Source: Candidatus Dormiibacterota bacterium (GTDB lineage Bacteria > Chloroflexota > Dormibacteria > Aeolococcales > Aeolococcaceae). Taken from it: DNA of 13,506 nt. A program made the position numbers and the translations under genes. How positions within the stretch are numbered: position 1 is the stretch's first letter; every line of letters starts with the position of its first letter. The notes below the pieces were generated by a model. The model did no database searches, was not told the origin of the DNA, and saw nothing but the letters and a program-made list of their open reading frames with translations. Below, piece after piece: positions 5,357 through 13,155 of this stretch. The stretch covers positions 1 through 13,506 of the forward strand of contig JAFALX010000142.1 of the NCBI GenBank assembly GCA_019234035.1, given 5' to 3'.

Positions 5357-5827
5357 ATGATCATCCGGATCGTAGTCGGATCCGACGGCACTGCCGAGGG
5401 GCAGAACGCGGTGCTGTTCGCGGCAGAGTTGGCACGCCAGCTGCACGCCGAGGTGCTCCTCGTGCATGCGATTGGAACCACGGATCTCGACGTGCTGGCC
5501 GCTGATGGCTCGGCGCCGTCGCCGAACGGGGACGCCGAGCCGCGTGAACCGGAATCGATCGCGGACCGCGTGCGCACGCTCTGGGCGAAGCCGCTCATCG
5601 AGACGGGCGTCGCCTGGGGCGCGGAGGTGCGCTTGGGCCCGCCCGCTCAGGTCCTCGCGACGATCGCAGACGAGGTGGGAGCGCAGCTGGTCGTGATCGG
5701 TGGTGGCGCGCCCGACGGGACGGACGGCTGGCCGCTCGGCGACATCGGCGGCGTGCTGGCCCATCCGCGGGCAGTGCCGCTCATTGTCGTCCCTCGCACA
5801 AAGAGTCAGTCCCACGCCGGTTCCTGA
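5357..5827 (+). CDS. universal stress protein, UspA family
   Basis: A single-domain UspA-fold protein of 156 residues. Strand 1 'MIIRIVVGSDGT' (1-12) carries the conserved Asp10. 'AVLFAAELARQLHAEVLLVHAI' (18-39) and 'AQLVVIGGG' (109-117) are family elements, ending in 'AVPLIVVP' (139-146). The ATP-binding loop G-x2-G-x9-G-S/T is degenerate: the second Gly is Ala118, and Asp129 replaces Ser/Thr after Gly128. It may therefore not bind ATP in the usual way. The start at ATG 5357 follows GGAAGGA; an in-frame ATG at 5315 would precede the family start by 14 residues. USPs commonly respond to hypoxia or starvation in high-GC soil bacteria, which fits the neighbouring hydrogenase, although that is on the opposite strand. 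Confidence 0.88.
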   Translation: MIIRIVVGSDGTAEGQNAVLFAAELARQLHAEVLLVHAIGTTDLDVLAADGSAPSPNGDAEPREPESIADRVRTLWAKPLIETGVAWGAEVRLGPPAQVLATIADEVGAQLVVIGGGAPDGTDGWPLGDIGGVLAHPRAVPLIVVPRTKSQSHAGS

Positions 5828-5904
5828 CCCGGACCGCGGTTTCGGCGGCGCCGTGCCGAGCGGCGTGCCAGATCGCGCGATCCGCATGAGAACCGCCGCG
5901 CCGG

Positions 5905-8631
5905 TCAGCGCAGCCGTCTAACGCGCTGTTCGGTCTGGCTACGCCAGGGGACAATGCGAATGCGCGCGTCCACAGCAAGCGCTCCCTGCGGCGTCGCCAT
6001 GAGCGGGTTGAGGTCGAGCTCCGTCAGCTGCGGCACCCGGTCGGCCAGCAGGGCGAGCCGCAGCAGCACGCGCTCAACCGCAGCGATGTCGACAGGCGGC
6101 GCGCCTCGGTAGCCGAACAGCAACGGCGCGCCGCGGATCGACCGCACCAGCTCTGCAGCATCGACGTCGGTGAGCGGCAGGATGCGAAACGATCGATCGC
6201 CGAGCAATTCGACGGCCGTGCCGCCACTGCCGAACATCACGAGCGGACCGAAGACCGCGTCGGCGACGATGCCCGCGATCGTTTCGACGCCACCCACCAT
6301 CGGCTGCACAACAGCTCCCTGCATGACGTCGCCGAGCTGCTCGTGCATGGCTTCGTACGCGTCGCGAACCTGGGCAGCCGACTGGAGGCGGAGGCGCACG
6401 CCGCCGACGTCGCTCTTGTGCACGATCTGCGCGCCCTCGGCCTTCAGCACAACCGGAAAATCGAACGCTGCGGCCGCGATCTCGGCGTCCGCGGCTGATG
6501 ACACGAGGCGCTGTGACACGAGCGGAACCCCGAACGCCGCGAGCAGCCGGCGCACGGCGGTGGCCGCGAGCCACCCGCCATGCGGTGTGGTGTGCAGATG
6601 CGCGACGACGACCTCGCGCGCCTCGCTGAGATCGACGTCGGGGAGATCCGGAACGACGCCGCGCGGCCGGGCGCACCAGCGTGCATGCTCGGCGACGCGT
6701 CCCAGCGCACGAACCGCGCGCTCGGGAAACGCGAACGACGGAACCGGGTGGTCGCGCTCCCGCAGCGGCGCCGGCGCCACATCGCTGCCGAGGTGCACGA
6801 ACACCATGGGCCGCTCTCCGATGTCGACGCCGCGGACGGCGTGCGCGACGTCGCCGGCGTCGAGTCCGGCGACGGGGGCGACGATCACGAGCACCCCGTC
6901 GACGGATGTGGTGTGACCGACCTCCGCAGACGTGATCACCGAGATGGCGCCGGCGAACATCGCGGGCGTCGCCGCCGCGCCCAGGTCGAGCGGGTTGCTC
7001 ACCCCGGCATTCGGCCCCGCGATCGTGCGGAGCCGGGCCTGGACCTCGGGGGCGAGCTCCGGCACGTCCAGCCCGGCAGCCGCGCATGCGTCGGCGGCCA
7101 GCACCGCGGCGCCGCCAGCGTTGCCGGCGATGAGCAGGCGATTGCCGCGCAGCGGTGGTTGATCGGCGAGGAGTGCTCCGCAGTCGAGCAGCTCCTCGAG
7201 CGTGTCGACACGGATCACCCCGGCCTGACGGAAGAGCGCGTCCGCGGCGATGTCCGGGCTCGCCAGCGCCGCGGTGTGCGAGGCGGCCGCGCGAAGTCCC
7301 GCGCTGCTGCGACCGGACTTGACGACGACGATGGGCTTGGTGCGCGACACACGCGGCGCCACGCGTGCGAAGGCGCGTGCGTTGCCGACGGACTCCAGAT
7401 ACAGCAGTATCGCGCGGGTGATGCCGTCCTGGCTCCAGTAGCGGAGCAGGTCGTTGCCGCTCACATCGGCCTTGTTGCCCATGCTGACGAAGCTCGACAG
7501 GCCCAGCCCCGCGGTGACCGACCGCTCCAGCACCGCAATGCCGAGTGCCCCGGACTGCGATGCGAACGCGAGCGAGCCGGCCACCGGCGCCAGCGGCGCA
7601 AAGGTGGCGTTGAGACGGACACGGGAATCGGTGTTGATCACACCGAAGCAGTTGGGGCCGATCACCCGCATGCCCCCGCGGTGCGCGCGCAACGCAATCT
7701 CGTGCTGCAGCGCAATGCCGTCCCCGCCGATCTCGGCGAAGCCGCTCGTGATGATGACGAGGCCGCCGACACCCTTTTCCGCGCAGGCGTCGACGACCTC
7801 GAGCACGCGCGCGGCGGGGACCGCGACGATGCCGACGTCGACAGCCCCTGGAATCGCCGTCACGCCGACAAACGCCGGCACACCGTCGATCGGGGTCGCG
7901 GTGGGGTTCACCGGGTAGACCGCCCCGGTGAAACCGCTGCTGACGAGGTTGCGCACGATGGCACGGCCGATGTTGGTCGGGGCACGCCCGGCTCCGATGA
8001 CGGCGATCGCACGCGGGCGAAGGATGCGCTCGATGCTGTTTACGCCCGCCGACCACTCGCGCTCCTCGATGGCCGCGATCGCCGCAGCGGTGGGTTCGAT
8101 GTCGAACGCAACGCGCACCACGCCGGGCGACCACACATCCGGCCGGCGCTCGTAGCCGGCGTTGTGGAACACCTCGAGCATTCGCTCGTTGCCCGCCAGG
8201 GTGTCGGCGACGAACCTGGTGATCCCGTGGTCTCGCGCGTACGTGGCGAGGTACTCGAGGAGCAGGGTGCCGAGCCCCCGGCCCTGATGCTCATCGGCGA
8301 CGGTGAATGCAACCTCCGCCTCGTCCGTTATCGACAGGCGCTCATATCGCCCCACGGCGACGATGTCGTCGCGCAGCAGCGCCACGAACGCCATCCGATC
8401 GGCGTAGTCGAGCGTCACGAAGTAGTCGGTCTCCGCGTCGCTCAGCTCGCGGCGCGGGCTGAAGAACCGCGCGTACATGGTCTCCGGAGACAGGCGCTGC
8501 ACGAAGGCGCGATGGGCCGCCGCATCTTCGGGCCGAATCGGGCGCACACGCACGGTGCCGCCGTCGGCCAGCACCGCGTCCATCGCCCACGCCGCGGGAT
8601 ATGCGGCCGTCCCCGCCCCCGCGGCCGTCAC
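5905..8631 (-). CDS. GNAT acetyltransferase / ADP-forming acyl-CoA ligase fusion
   Basis: A 908-residue fusion. An N-terminal GNAT domain (about 20-180) has the acetyl-CoA loop 'QGRGLGTLLLEYL' (116-128). Then come a CoA-binding Rossmann domain (about 200-330, 'AVIGAGRAPTNIG'), a succinyl-CoA-ligase-like segment with the presumed phospho-His452 in 'AASHTAAL', and an ATP-grasp domain (about 688-900, 'VHKSDVGGVRLRL' 737-749, 'ELDLNPL' 871-877). ADP-forming acetate/acyl-CoA ligases convert acyl-CoA + ADP + Pi to acid + CoA + ATP. GNAT-fused members include the lysine acetyltransferase Pat, which modifies acyl-CoA synthetases. With His452 and a full ATP-grasp domain it looks competent for both activities. 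The start is GTG 8631, overlapping the flavodoxin stop as GTGA; ATG 8583 is the alternative (892 residues). The convergent gap to the stress-protein gene (5828-5904) holds only a short palindrome. Confidence 0.92.
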   Translation of the reverse strand: MTAAGAGTAAYPAAWAMDAVLADGGTVRVRPIRPEDAAAHRAFVQRLSPETMYARFFSPRRELSDAETDYFVTLDYADRMAFVALLRDDIVAVGRYERLSITDEAEVAFTVADEHQGRGLGTLLLEYLATYARDHGITRFVADTLAGNERMLEVFHNAGYERRPDVWSPGVVRVAFDIEPTAAAIAAIEEREWSAGVNSIERILRPRAIAVIGAGRAPTNIGRAIVRNLVSSGFTGAVYPVNPTATPIDGVPAFVGVTAIPGAVDVGIVAVPAARVLEVVDACAEKGVGGLVIITSGFAEIGGDGIALQHEIALRAHRGGMRVIGPNCFGVINTDSRVRLNATFAPLAPVAGSLAFASQSGALGIAVLERSVTAGLGLSSFVSMGNKADVSGNDLLRYWSQDGITRAILLYLESVGNARAFARVAPRVSRTKPIVVVKSGRSSAGLRAAASHTAALASPDIAADALFRQAGVIRVDTLEELLDCGALLADQPPLRGNRLLIAGNAGGAAVLAADACAAAGLDVPELAPEVQARLRTIAGPNAGVSNPLDLGAAATPAMFAGAISVITSAEVGHTTSVDGVLVIVAPVAGLDAGDVAHAVRGVDIGERPMVFVHLGSDVAPAPLRERDHPVPSFAFPERAVRALGRVAEHARWCARPRGVVPDLPDVDLSEAREVVVAHLHTTPHGGWLAATAVRRLLAAFGVPLVSQRLVSSAADAEIAAAAFDFPVVLKAEGAQIVHKSDVGGVRLRLQSAAQVRDAYEAMHEQLGDVMQGAVVQPMVGGVETIAGIVADAVFGPLVMFGSGGTAVELLGDRSFRILPLTDVDAAELVRSIRGAPLLFGYRGAPPVDIAAVERVLLRLALLADRVPQLTELDLNPLMATPQGALAVDARIRIVPWRSQTEQRVRRLR

Positions 8632-9200
8632 CGAGTCACGCCGTCTGCCGCTGGTGAGGCGGATGCGCACCGGCGCATCGTCGAGTAGCCGTCCACGTGG
8701 TGCCGCTCTACCGTTGTGGGGACGTTCAGCGCCTGCGCGATGCTCCCCGCCCAGCTGTCGATCTCTTCCCAGTCGCGGAAGTCGCCGTTCGGTGCCTTCA
8801 CCGTCCGGACGATGAGCCGCTCCGCGAGCGACAGCGTTCCCGAGTCGATCACGCCGTCGAACGTGCGGTGATCCACAACGGTGAACAGGGACCTGAGCTC
8901 GGCGGCGTCCTTGGCTTCCGGGAGAGGTTGCGGCCCCACGGGCCCGCTGCTGAAGAGCCAGAGCGGCCGGTCGCCGAGCGCCGAGCGATTGCGGCGCACG
9001 AACGCCGTTGCCTCCTTCATCCAGCGCCCCATGTACACGGCGCTGCCCACGACCGCTGCGTCGAAGCCGGCCACCAGCTCGGTCTGCGCCATGTCGATCA
9101 GCTGCGCGTCGACTCCGGCTGCGCCGAGGCTCTCGGCGATGCGTGTTGCGATGCCCCGTGTGCCGCCGTGCTTGCTCGCGTACGCGACGAGAACCTTCAT
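8628..9200 (-). CDS. flavodoxin-domain protein (HemG-like)
   Basis: A 190-residue flavodoxin-fold protein. The N-terminal 'MKVLVAYASKHGGTRGIA' (1-18) is the FMN phosphate-binding loop. 'VVGSAVYMGRWMKEA' (50-64) is the second flavin-contacting segment, and 'WLFSSGPVG' (81-89) the third. It is closest in style to the stand-alone flavodoxin / menaquinone-dependent protoporphyrinogen dehydrogenase (HemG-like) group; the actual electron partner is unknown. The start is ATG 9200, fixed by GGAGGTG six nt upstream; a GTG at 9209 would overlap that site. It overlaps the following ligase by GTGA and lies 84 nt after the hydrogenase maturation protease on the same strand. It could be part of the hydrogenase transcript, and I see no strong promoter in that gap. 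It could accept electrons from low-potential donors, which is inference. Confidence 0.88.
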   Translation of the reverse strand: MKVLVAYASKHGGTRGIATRIAESLGAAGVDAQLIDMAQTELVAGFDAAVVGSAVYMGRWMKEATAFVRRNRSALGDRPLWLFSSGPVGPQPLPEAKDAAELRSLFTVVDHRTFDGVIDSGTLSLAERLIVRTVKAPNGDFRDWEEIDSWAGSIAQALNVPTTVERHHVDGYSTMRRCASASPAADGVTR

Positions 9201-9206
9201 TGGTGC

Positions 9207-9213
9207 CACCTCC
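9207..9213 (-). promoter_or_regulatory. ribosome-binding site GGAGGTG fixing the flavodoxin start
   Basis: This near-consensus Shine-Dalgarno lies six nt before ATG 9200. It rules out the upstream in-frame GTG at 9209, which falls within the site itself. The rest of 9201-9284 shows no convincing promoter or terminator. Confidence 0.8.
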
Positions 9214-9284
9214 GAGCCGACGAGCCGTCATGTGCCTCAGGGATCAGCGTCGCACCGGCGGCGCGAATCAACCAGGGCCGTCCG

Positions 9285-9770
9285 TCACGTCCCGAGAGGC
9301 GGTTGGTCACTCGGCCGGCGAACCTCGGCAAGCACGGCGTGGGTCACGCAGGCAACCGCGTGTTCCACTCGCGGCGACAGGCCGAGGCCTGTGTCGAGAT
9401 CGGCAGCCTCCACGGCGAAGATCACCATGCGGCGGGGCAGCGCACCGAGCACCTCGGCGAGGGCGATGGCAGCGCCGACACCGATCCCGTGGCTGCTGAC
9501 GGGGGAGGCCCCGGCCACCGCCGCGCCTTCCGCGTGTTCCACGCGGTGCACGGTGCCGGGGGGCGCCCCGGAGACCGCGGCGTCGACGATCACCACGAGA
9601 TCGCGGCTGCGCCAGAGCGACATTAGGCGGGTGCCATCGCCCGGCTCCTCGACGGCATCGACGTGTGCAGCGGCGGGATCGCCGCGCAGCCTCGCTACCA
9701 CCGCGCCCCCGACACCATCGTCGCGGCGATAAGGATTGCCGATGCCGATGACCAGTGCAGTCGCCACCAT
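9285..9770 (-). CDS. [NiFe]-hydrogenase maturation protease (HybD/HyaD family)
   Basis: A 161-residue endopeptidase that removes the C-terminal tail of the large subunit after nickel insertion. The three nickel ligands known for E. coli HybD (Glu16, Asp62, His93) align with Asp18 in 'GIGNPYRRDDGVG' (9-21), Asp63 in 'VIVDAAVSG' (60-68) and His94 in 'SSHGIGV' (92-98). Length is normal for the family. The start ATG 9770 overlaps the TGA of the large-subunit gene as ATGA, so the enzyme and its substrate are translationally coupled. An in-frame ATG at 9812 lies inside the large-subunit gene and is rejected. It is probably specific to the hydrogenase encoded immediately upstream. Confidence 0.93.
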   Translation of the reverse strand: MVATALVIGIGNPYRRDDGVGGAVVARLRGDPAAAHVDAVEEPGDGTRLMSLWRSRDLVVIVDAAVSGAPPGTVHRVEHAEGAAVAGASPVSSHGIGVGAAIALAEVLGALPRRMVIFAVEAADLDTGLGLSPRVEHAVACVTHAVLAEVRRPSDQPPLGT

Positions 9771-11068
9771 CAGCGGCGCAGCACCTGCACGTCGAGGAAG
9801 TGCGTGGCGCACGAGATGCAGGGGTCGTAACAGCGCACGAGCTGCTCACAGCGCGTCGCGAGCGTCGCGTCGTCGAGTCCGGAGTTCTCCGCGGCGAACC
9901 GGCGCAGATCGTGCTCGATCGCGGCCTGGTTCTGAGACGTCGGCGGCACGATCGTCGCCGACGCGATGGTGCCGTCGGCGGCCAGCTCGTAACGGTGGTA
10001 CAGCAGCCCCCGTGGTGCCTCGCTGACGCCGTGTCCGACCCCGGCCCGCGGCGCGACCTGCACGCTCGGTGTGCGCGGCGCCTCGTAGCCGTCGATGATG
10101 CGCATCGCCTCCTCACACGCGACCATCATCTCGACGCTGCGCACCACGATGCTCTGGAAGGGATTGCGGCACATCTCGCCGAGCCCGGCGTCGCGCGCGG
10201 CCATGGCAGCCTGCGGCGGCAGCGCAGCGTGTGAGATCGCATACCGCGCCAGGGCGCCGACGAGGTACTCGCCGCCCGCCCAGCTGCTGTGCAGCGCGGT
10301 GCTGTGTGCGACGTGACGTTCGTGCACGTGAGCGAGGAAGTCCGCTGCATCGATGTCGAGGCGACCGCTGCTCGCCTGCACCGAGCGGCCCAGGCTCGGG
10401 TATGCCCCGGGCTCAGCCAGTGCGATCAGGTCCCAGTCGCCCTCGAACGCCGGCGCGCGGAAGCCGGATACCCACTCGACCGTTGCCATCGCGGCGCCGA
10501 GCGCCCAGCGCAGCTCGTGCACCAGCTCACCGAGCTCGCCCGCGGTGGGCAGGCGATAGAAGCCGCCGACGCGGACGTTGACCGGGTGGATCGCGCGTCC
10601 GCCGACGACCTCCATGATGCGGTTGCCGAGCCGCTTCAGGCGCAGCCCGCGCTCGACGTCGGAGCGGTGGTCGCGCGCCATCGCGACGGCACCGTCGTAG
10701 CCGAGGAAGTCGGGCGCGTGCAGCATGTACACGTGCAGCGCGTGGCTCTCCAGCCATTCGCCGCAGTACAGCAGCCGGCGCAGCTCCGCCAGCCCTCCGC
10801 CGACGGTCATACCGCACGCATCCTCGATCGCCGCGCACGCGCTCATCTGATACGCGACCGGACAGATGCCGCAGATCCGCGCTGTGATGTCCGGGGGCTC
10901 GGTGTAGGCGCGCCCGCGGAGCAAGGCCTCGAAGAACCGCGGCGGCTCGAATATGCGGAGCTCGACGGACGCGACAGCGCCCGCGTGCAACTCGATGCGC
11001 AGCCGGCCCTCGCCCTCCACGCGCCCGATGGGCGTGCCGTCGATGGTGCGCGTCGCGCTGTGGGTCAT
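9770..11068 (-). CDS. hydA: [NiFe]-hydrogenase large (alpha) subunit, group 3b type
   Basis: A 432-residue catalytic subunit. The N-terminal 'GRVEGEGRL' (15-23) carries the conserved Glu. The first nickel-binding pair is 'RICGICP' (Cys66, Cys69), and the second is 'DPCISCATH' (Cys417, Cys420). All four ligands are therefore present. Maturation should cut after His423, releasing the nine-residue tail 'FLDVQVLRR'. The length, the 'DPCxSCATH' ending and the gene neighbourhood (FAD/NAD(P) gamma and 4Fe-4S beta subunits) point to the cytoplasmic group 3 enzymes, most likely the 3b 'sulfhydrogenase' type. These couple H2 to NADP(H) and can reduce sulfur in some archaea. The start ATG 11068 overlaps the small-subunit stop as ATGA. 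Subgroup assignment is inference from order and motifs. Confidence 0.93.
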   Translation of the reverse strand: MTHSATRTIDGTPIGRVEGEGRLRIELHAGAVASVELRIFEPPRFFEALLRGRAYTEPPDITARICGICPVAYQMSACAAIEDACGMTVGGGLAELRRLLYCGEWLESHALHVYMLHAPDFLGYDGAVAMARDHRSDVERGLRLKRLGNRIMEVVGGRAIHPVNVRVGGFYRLPTAGELGELVHELRWALGAAMATVEWVSGFRAPAFEGDWDLIALAEPGAYPSLGRSVQASSGRLDIDAADFLAHVHERHVAHSTALHSSWAGGEYLVGALARYAISHAALPPQAAMAARDAGLGEMCRNPFQSIVVRSVEMMVACEEAMRIIDGYEAPRTPSVQVAPRAGVGHGVSEAPRGLLYHRYELAADGTIASATIVPPTSQNQAAIEHDLRRFAAENSGLDDATLATRCEQLVRCYDPCISCATHFLDVQVLRR

Positions 11069-11850
11069 GCGGGTCGCTCGCCGACGCCGGTGCTCACGTC
11101 ACGAAACGCCGGCGCGGCGGCGTTGAACGTGTGGAACGTCCGCACGATCGCGTCGTCGGCCATCCGCAGCTGCCGCAATCGCGGGATCAGCGCGGCGGTT
11201 GCGGCGGTGTCGGCCGGGCCGAAGCACCCGTAGCAGCCTCGGTTGTACGCGGGGCACAGCGCGCCGCAGCCGGCGTGCGTGACGGGTCCGAGACACGGGA
11301 TGCCCTGCGTGACCATCACGCACGGCGTCCCACGTCGCTTGCATTCCACGCACACCGAGGACGACGGGAGCGCGGGGGTTGCGCCCAGCAGAAACGATGC
11401 GATGACCTGCAGGAGCTGCGACCGGTTGATGGGGCAGCCACGCAGCTCGAAGTCGACCGGCACGTGATCCGCGATCGCCGTTGACGTTGCCAGCGTGCTG
11501 ATGTACTCGGGGCGCGCGTAGACCGCGCGCGTGAACTCGGTGACGTCTGCCATGTTGCGCAGCGCCTGGATGCCGCCCGCGGTGGCGCACGCGCCGATGG
11601 AGACGAGGCGGCGCGACTGTCGCCTGACGTCGCGGATGCGCTCGCGGTCCTCCGCTGTGGTGATGGATCCCTCGACGAGCGAGAGGTCGTACGGGCCGGC
11701 GAGGACCGCGCTGGACGCCTCGAGGAAGTGCGTGATCTCCACACTCCCGGCAAGAGCCAGCAGCTCGTCCTCGCAGTCGAGCAGCGTGAGCTGACAGCCG
11801 TCGCACGAGGCGAACTTGAAGACGGCGAGCCGGGGACGTGCCGCCGTCAC
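11065..11850 (-). CDS. hydD: [NiFe]-hydrogenase small (delta) subunit
   Basis: A 261-residue electron-transfer subunit. The proximal cluster ligands are Cys16 and Cys19 ('ASCDGCQ'), Cys88 ('IGACATAGG') and Cys139 ('RGCPI'). Eight further cysteines (167, 170, 177, 186, 195, 199, 206, 209) can bind two more clusters, so three [4Fe-4S] clusters are expected. There is no twin-arginine signal or membrane helix, in keeping with a cytoplasmic group 3 enzyme. The start is GTG 11850, overlapping the TGA of the gamma gene as GTGA; the preceding codons in this frame lie inside that gene. It pairs with the large subunit encoded next. Cys26 is extra. Confidence 0.93.
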   Translation of the reverse strand: MTAARPRLAVFKFASCDGCQLTLLDCEDELLALAGSVEITHFLEASSAVLAGPYDLSLVEGSITTAEDRERIRDVRRQSRRLVSIGACATAGGIQALRNMADVTEFTRAVYARPEYISTLATSTAIADHVPVDFELRGCPINRSQLLQVIASFLLGATPALPSSSVCVECKRRGTPCVMVTQGIPCLGPVTHAGCGALCPAYNRGCYGCFGPADTAATAALIPRLRQLRMADDAIVRTFHTFNAAAPAFRDVSTGVGERPA

Positions 11851-12656
11851 AGCTCGGGCACCGCAAGCAGGGGCGCCACGACGTCCCAGGTCATCACGGG
11901 CCCGTCGACGCACACGAATGCGCCGCCGAGCTGGCAGTGGCCGCACACGCCGGCGCCGCACTGCATGTTCCGCTCGAGCGACAGCAGGGTTCGCGTCGGC
12001 GGCAGGCCGCGCTCGGTGAGCCGCGTCGCCACGACGCGCATCATGATCTCCGGCCCGCAGACCATTGCGACGCTGTTGCCGGGGTCGAAGGTCACACGCC
12101 GCAGCTCGTTGGTGACGATGCCGACGCTCCCCGCCCAGCCGCTGGAGGGGCGGTCGACGATGGTGCGCACGGCGATGCGCCGTTCGTGCCACCAGCTGTC
12201 CAGCTCCGCGCGGAACAGCAGCTCGGCCGCGGACCGTGCGCCCACCACGAGCGACACCACACCGAAGTCGGTGCGTCGCCCGAGAATCGCATGGACGACC
12301 GGACGCAGCGGTGCAAGTCCGAGGCCGCCGGCAATGATGACGACGTCCTTGCCGCGCGCGGAGCCGACGTCCCAGCCGCGACCGAACGGCCCGCGAACCC
12401 CGATGACGCCGCCGCCCGTGAGCGAGCAGAGTGCGTGCGTGACCCGGCCGACATCACGGATGGTGTGCACGAGCAGCCCCATGCCGGAGAGGGCGCTGCA
12501 CGAGACCGGCACCTCGCCCACGCCCGACGCCCACAGCATGTTGAACTCGCCCGGCAGCGCCGAGGCGATCCCGTCTGCAGCCGGTTGGAGCACCAGCGTG
12601 ACCGCGTCGGCGGTTTCGCGGCCGACCTCGATCACGCGATAGAGCGCCGGGCGCAT
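11847..12656 (-). CDS. hydG: hydrogenase gamma subunit: FAD/NAD(P)-binding, [2Fe-2S]
   Basis: A 269-residue ferredoxin-NADP reductase-like subunit. The N-terminal beta-barrel FAD domain (about 1-98) includes 'LPGEFNML' (34-41) and the 'GPFGRGW' loop (89-95). The pyridine nucleotide domain has 'VIIAGGLGLAPLR' (106-118) and 'MVCGPE' (198-203). The C-terminal four-Cys motif (Cys233, 238, 241, 249) binds a [2Fe-2S] cluster, as in dihydroorotate dehydrogenase PyrK and HydG. It exchanges electrons between NAD(P)H and the Fe-S chain. ATG 12656 is the chosen start, 19 nt after the previous stop. An in-frame GTG at 12692 with GGGGGTGG upstream would give 281 residues and overlap the preceding gene. 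Confidence 0.9.
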   Translation of the reverse strand: MRPALYRVIEVGRETADAVTLVLQPAADGIASALPGEFNMLWASGVGEVPVSCSALSGMGLLVHTIRDVGRVTHALCSLTGGGVIGVRGPFGRGWDVGSARGKDVVIIAGGLGLAPLRPVVHAILGRRTDFGVVSLVVGARSAAELLFRAELDSWWHERRIAVRTIVDRPSSGWAGSVGIVTNELRRVTFDPGNSVAMVCGPEIMMRVVATRLTERGLPPTRTLLSLERNMQCGAGVCGHCQLGGAFVCVDGPVMTWDVVAPLLAVPEL

Positions 12657-12675
12657 CGCCACGGCCGCACCGTGT

Positions 12676-13149
12676 TCAGATGCCGGCTGCACGGCCACCC
12701 CCGTACAGATCCAGCAGCCGCAGCCGCGACGACTCCAGCCGCTCCGCCATGATGCCGGCGATGCCGGTGGCGACCGCATACCCGGCCTCGGGATGTTCGG
12801 TGAGATACGTGCGCACGCATGCCGCGTGGAGCTGAATGGCGCGGACGGGCTCGATGGCGACGGCGTCGAAGCGCCAGCGGTGTGGCGGCACCAACCACGA
12901 CCAGCCGAGCAGATCGCCCGAGTGCAGCGTCTCGATCAGCGCCAGCGATCCGGCCGGCGGACGGACCCCGACCGCGACGCGCCCGGAACGGATCGCAAAG
13001 AACGTATCCGCGACGCCGCCCTCGCTGACGAGCCGCTGGCCCCCGTGAAACACTATGTTGCTGGCGCAGTCCGCAAGCCGCGTCGTGAGCTCCACCGGCA
13101 GAGCGGCAAAGAAGCGGTGTTCCGCGAGCTCATCGGCGATGTGCTGCAC
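12676..13149 (-). CDS. stand-alone cyclic-nucleotide-binding-fold protein
   Basis: A 157-residue protein with the cNMP-binding beta-roll of Crp/Fnr proteins but no helix-turn-helix. An initial helix 'LAEHRFFAALP' leads to 'GQRLVSEGGVADTFFAIRSGRVAV' (about 37-60), 'HSGDLLGWSWLVPPHRWRFDAVA' (about 76-98), and C-terminal helices ending 'SSRLRLLDLYG'. The phosphate-binding cassette is atypical: 'GDLLGWSWLVPPHRWRFDA' instead of the usual GE(L/I)..R(S/T)A form, so cyclic nucleotide binding is uncertain. The start GTG 13149 is 6 nt after the beta-subunit stop, with a weak ribosome-binding site. It lies inside a hydrogenase operon, between beta and gamma genes, so it may be an accessory or allosteric subunit. 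I recall similar proteins beside such hydrogenases but cannot verify it here. Confidence 0.8.
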   Translation of the reverse strand: MQHIADELAEHRFFAALPVELTTRLADCASNIVFHGGQRLVSEGGVADTFFAIRSGRVAVGVRPPAGSLALIETLHSGDLLGWSWLVPPHRWRFDAVAIEPVRAIQLHAACVRTYLTEHPEAGYAVATGIAGIMAERLESSRLRLLDLYGGGRAAGI

Positions 13150-13155
13150 GGCCGA

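Noticed and set aside
5871..5882. Palindrome GATCGCGCGATC between the convergent stress-protein and ligase genes
   Set aside because: No loop and no U-tract, so not a convincing terminator; palindromes of this composition are expected often in GC-rich DNA.
6580..8688. Long plus-strand open frame opposite the acyl-CoA ligase
   Set aside because: It is Arg/His/Asp-rich shadow coding caused by GC-rich third positions; the minus strand carries clear GNAT, CoA-binding and ATP-grasp motifs.
9201..9231. Upstream extension of the acyl-CoA ligase frame through the flavodoxin gene
   Set aside because: The frame stays open to 9231, but the sequence there is out-of-frame flavodoxin coding; the GNAT domain begins just after 8583.
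10289..11233. Long plus-strand open frame opposite the hydrogenase large subunit
   Set aside because: Antisense shadow; all nickel ligands are on the minus strand.
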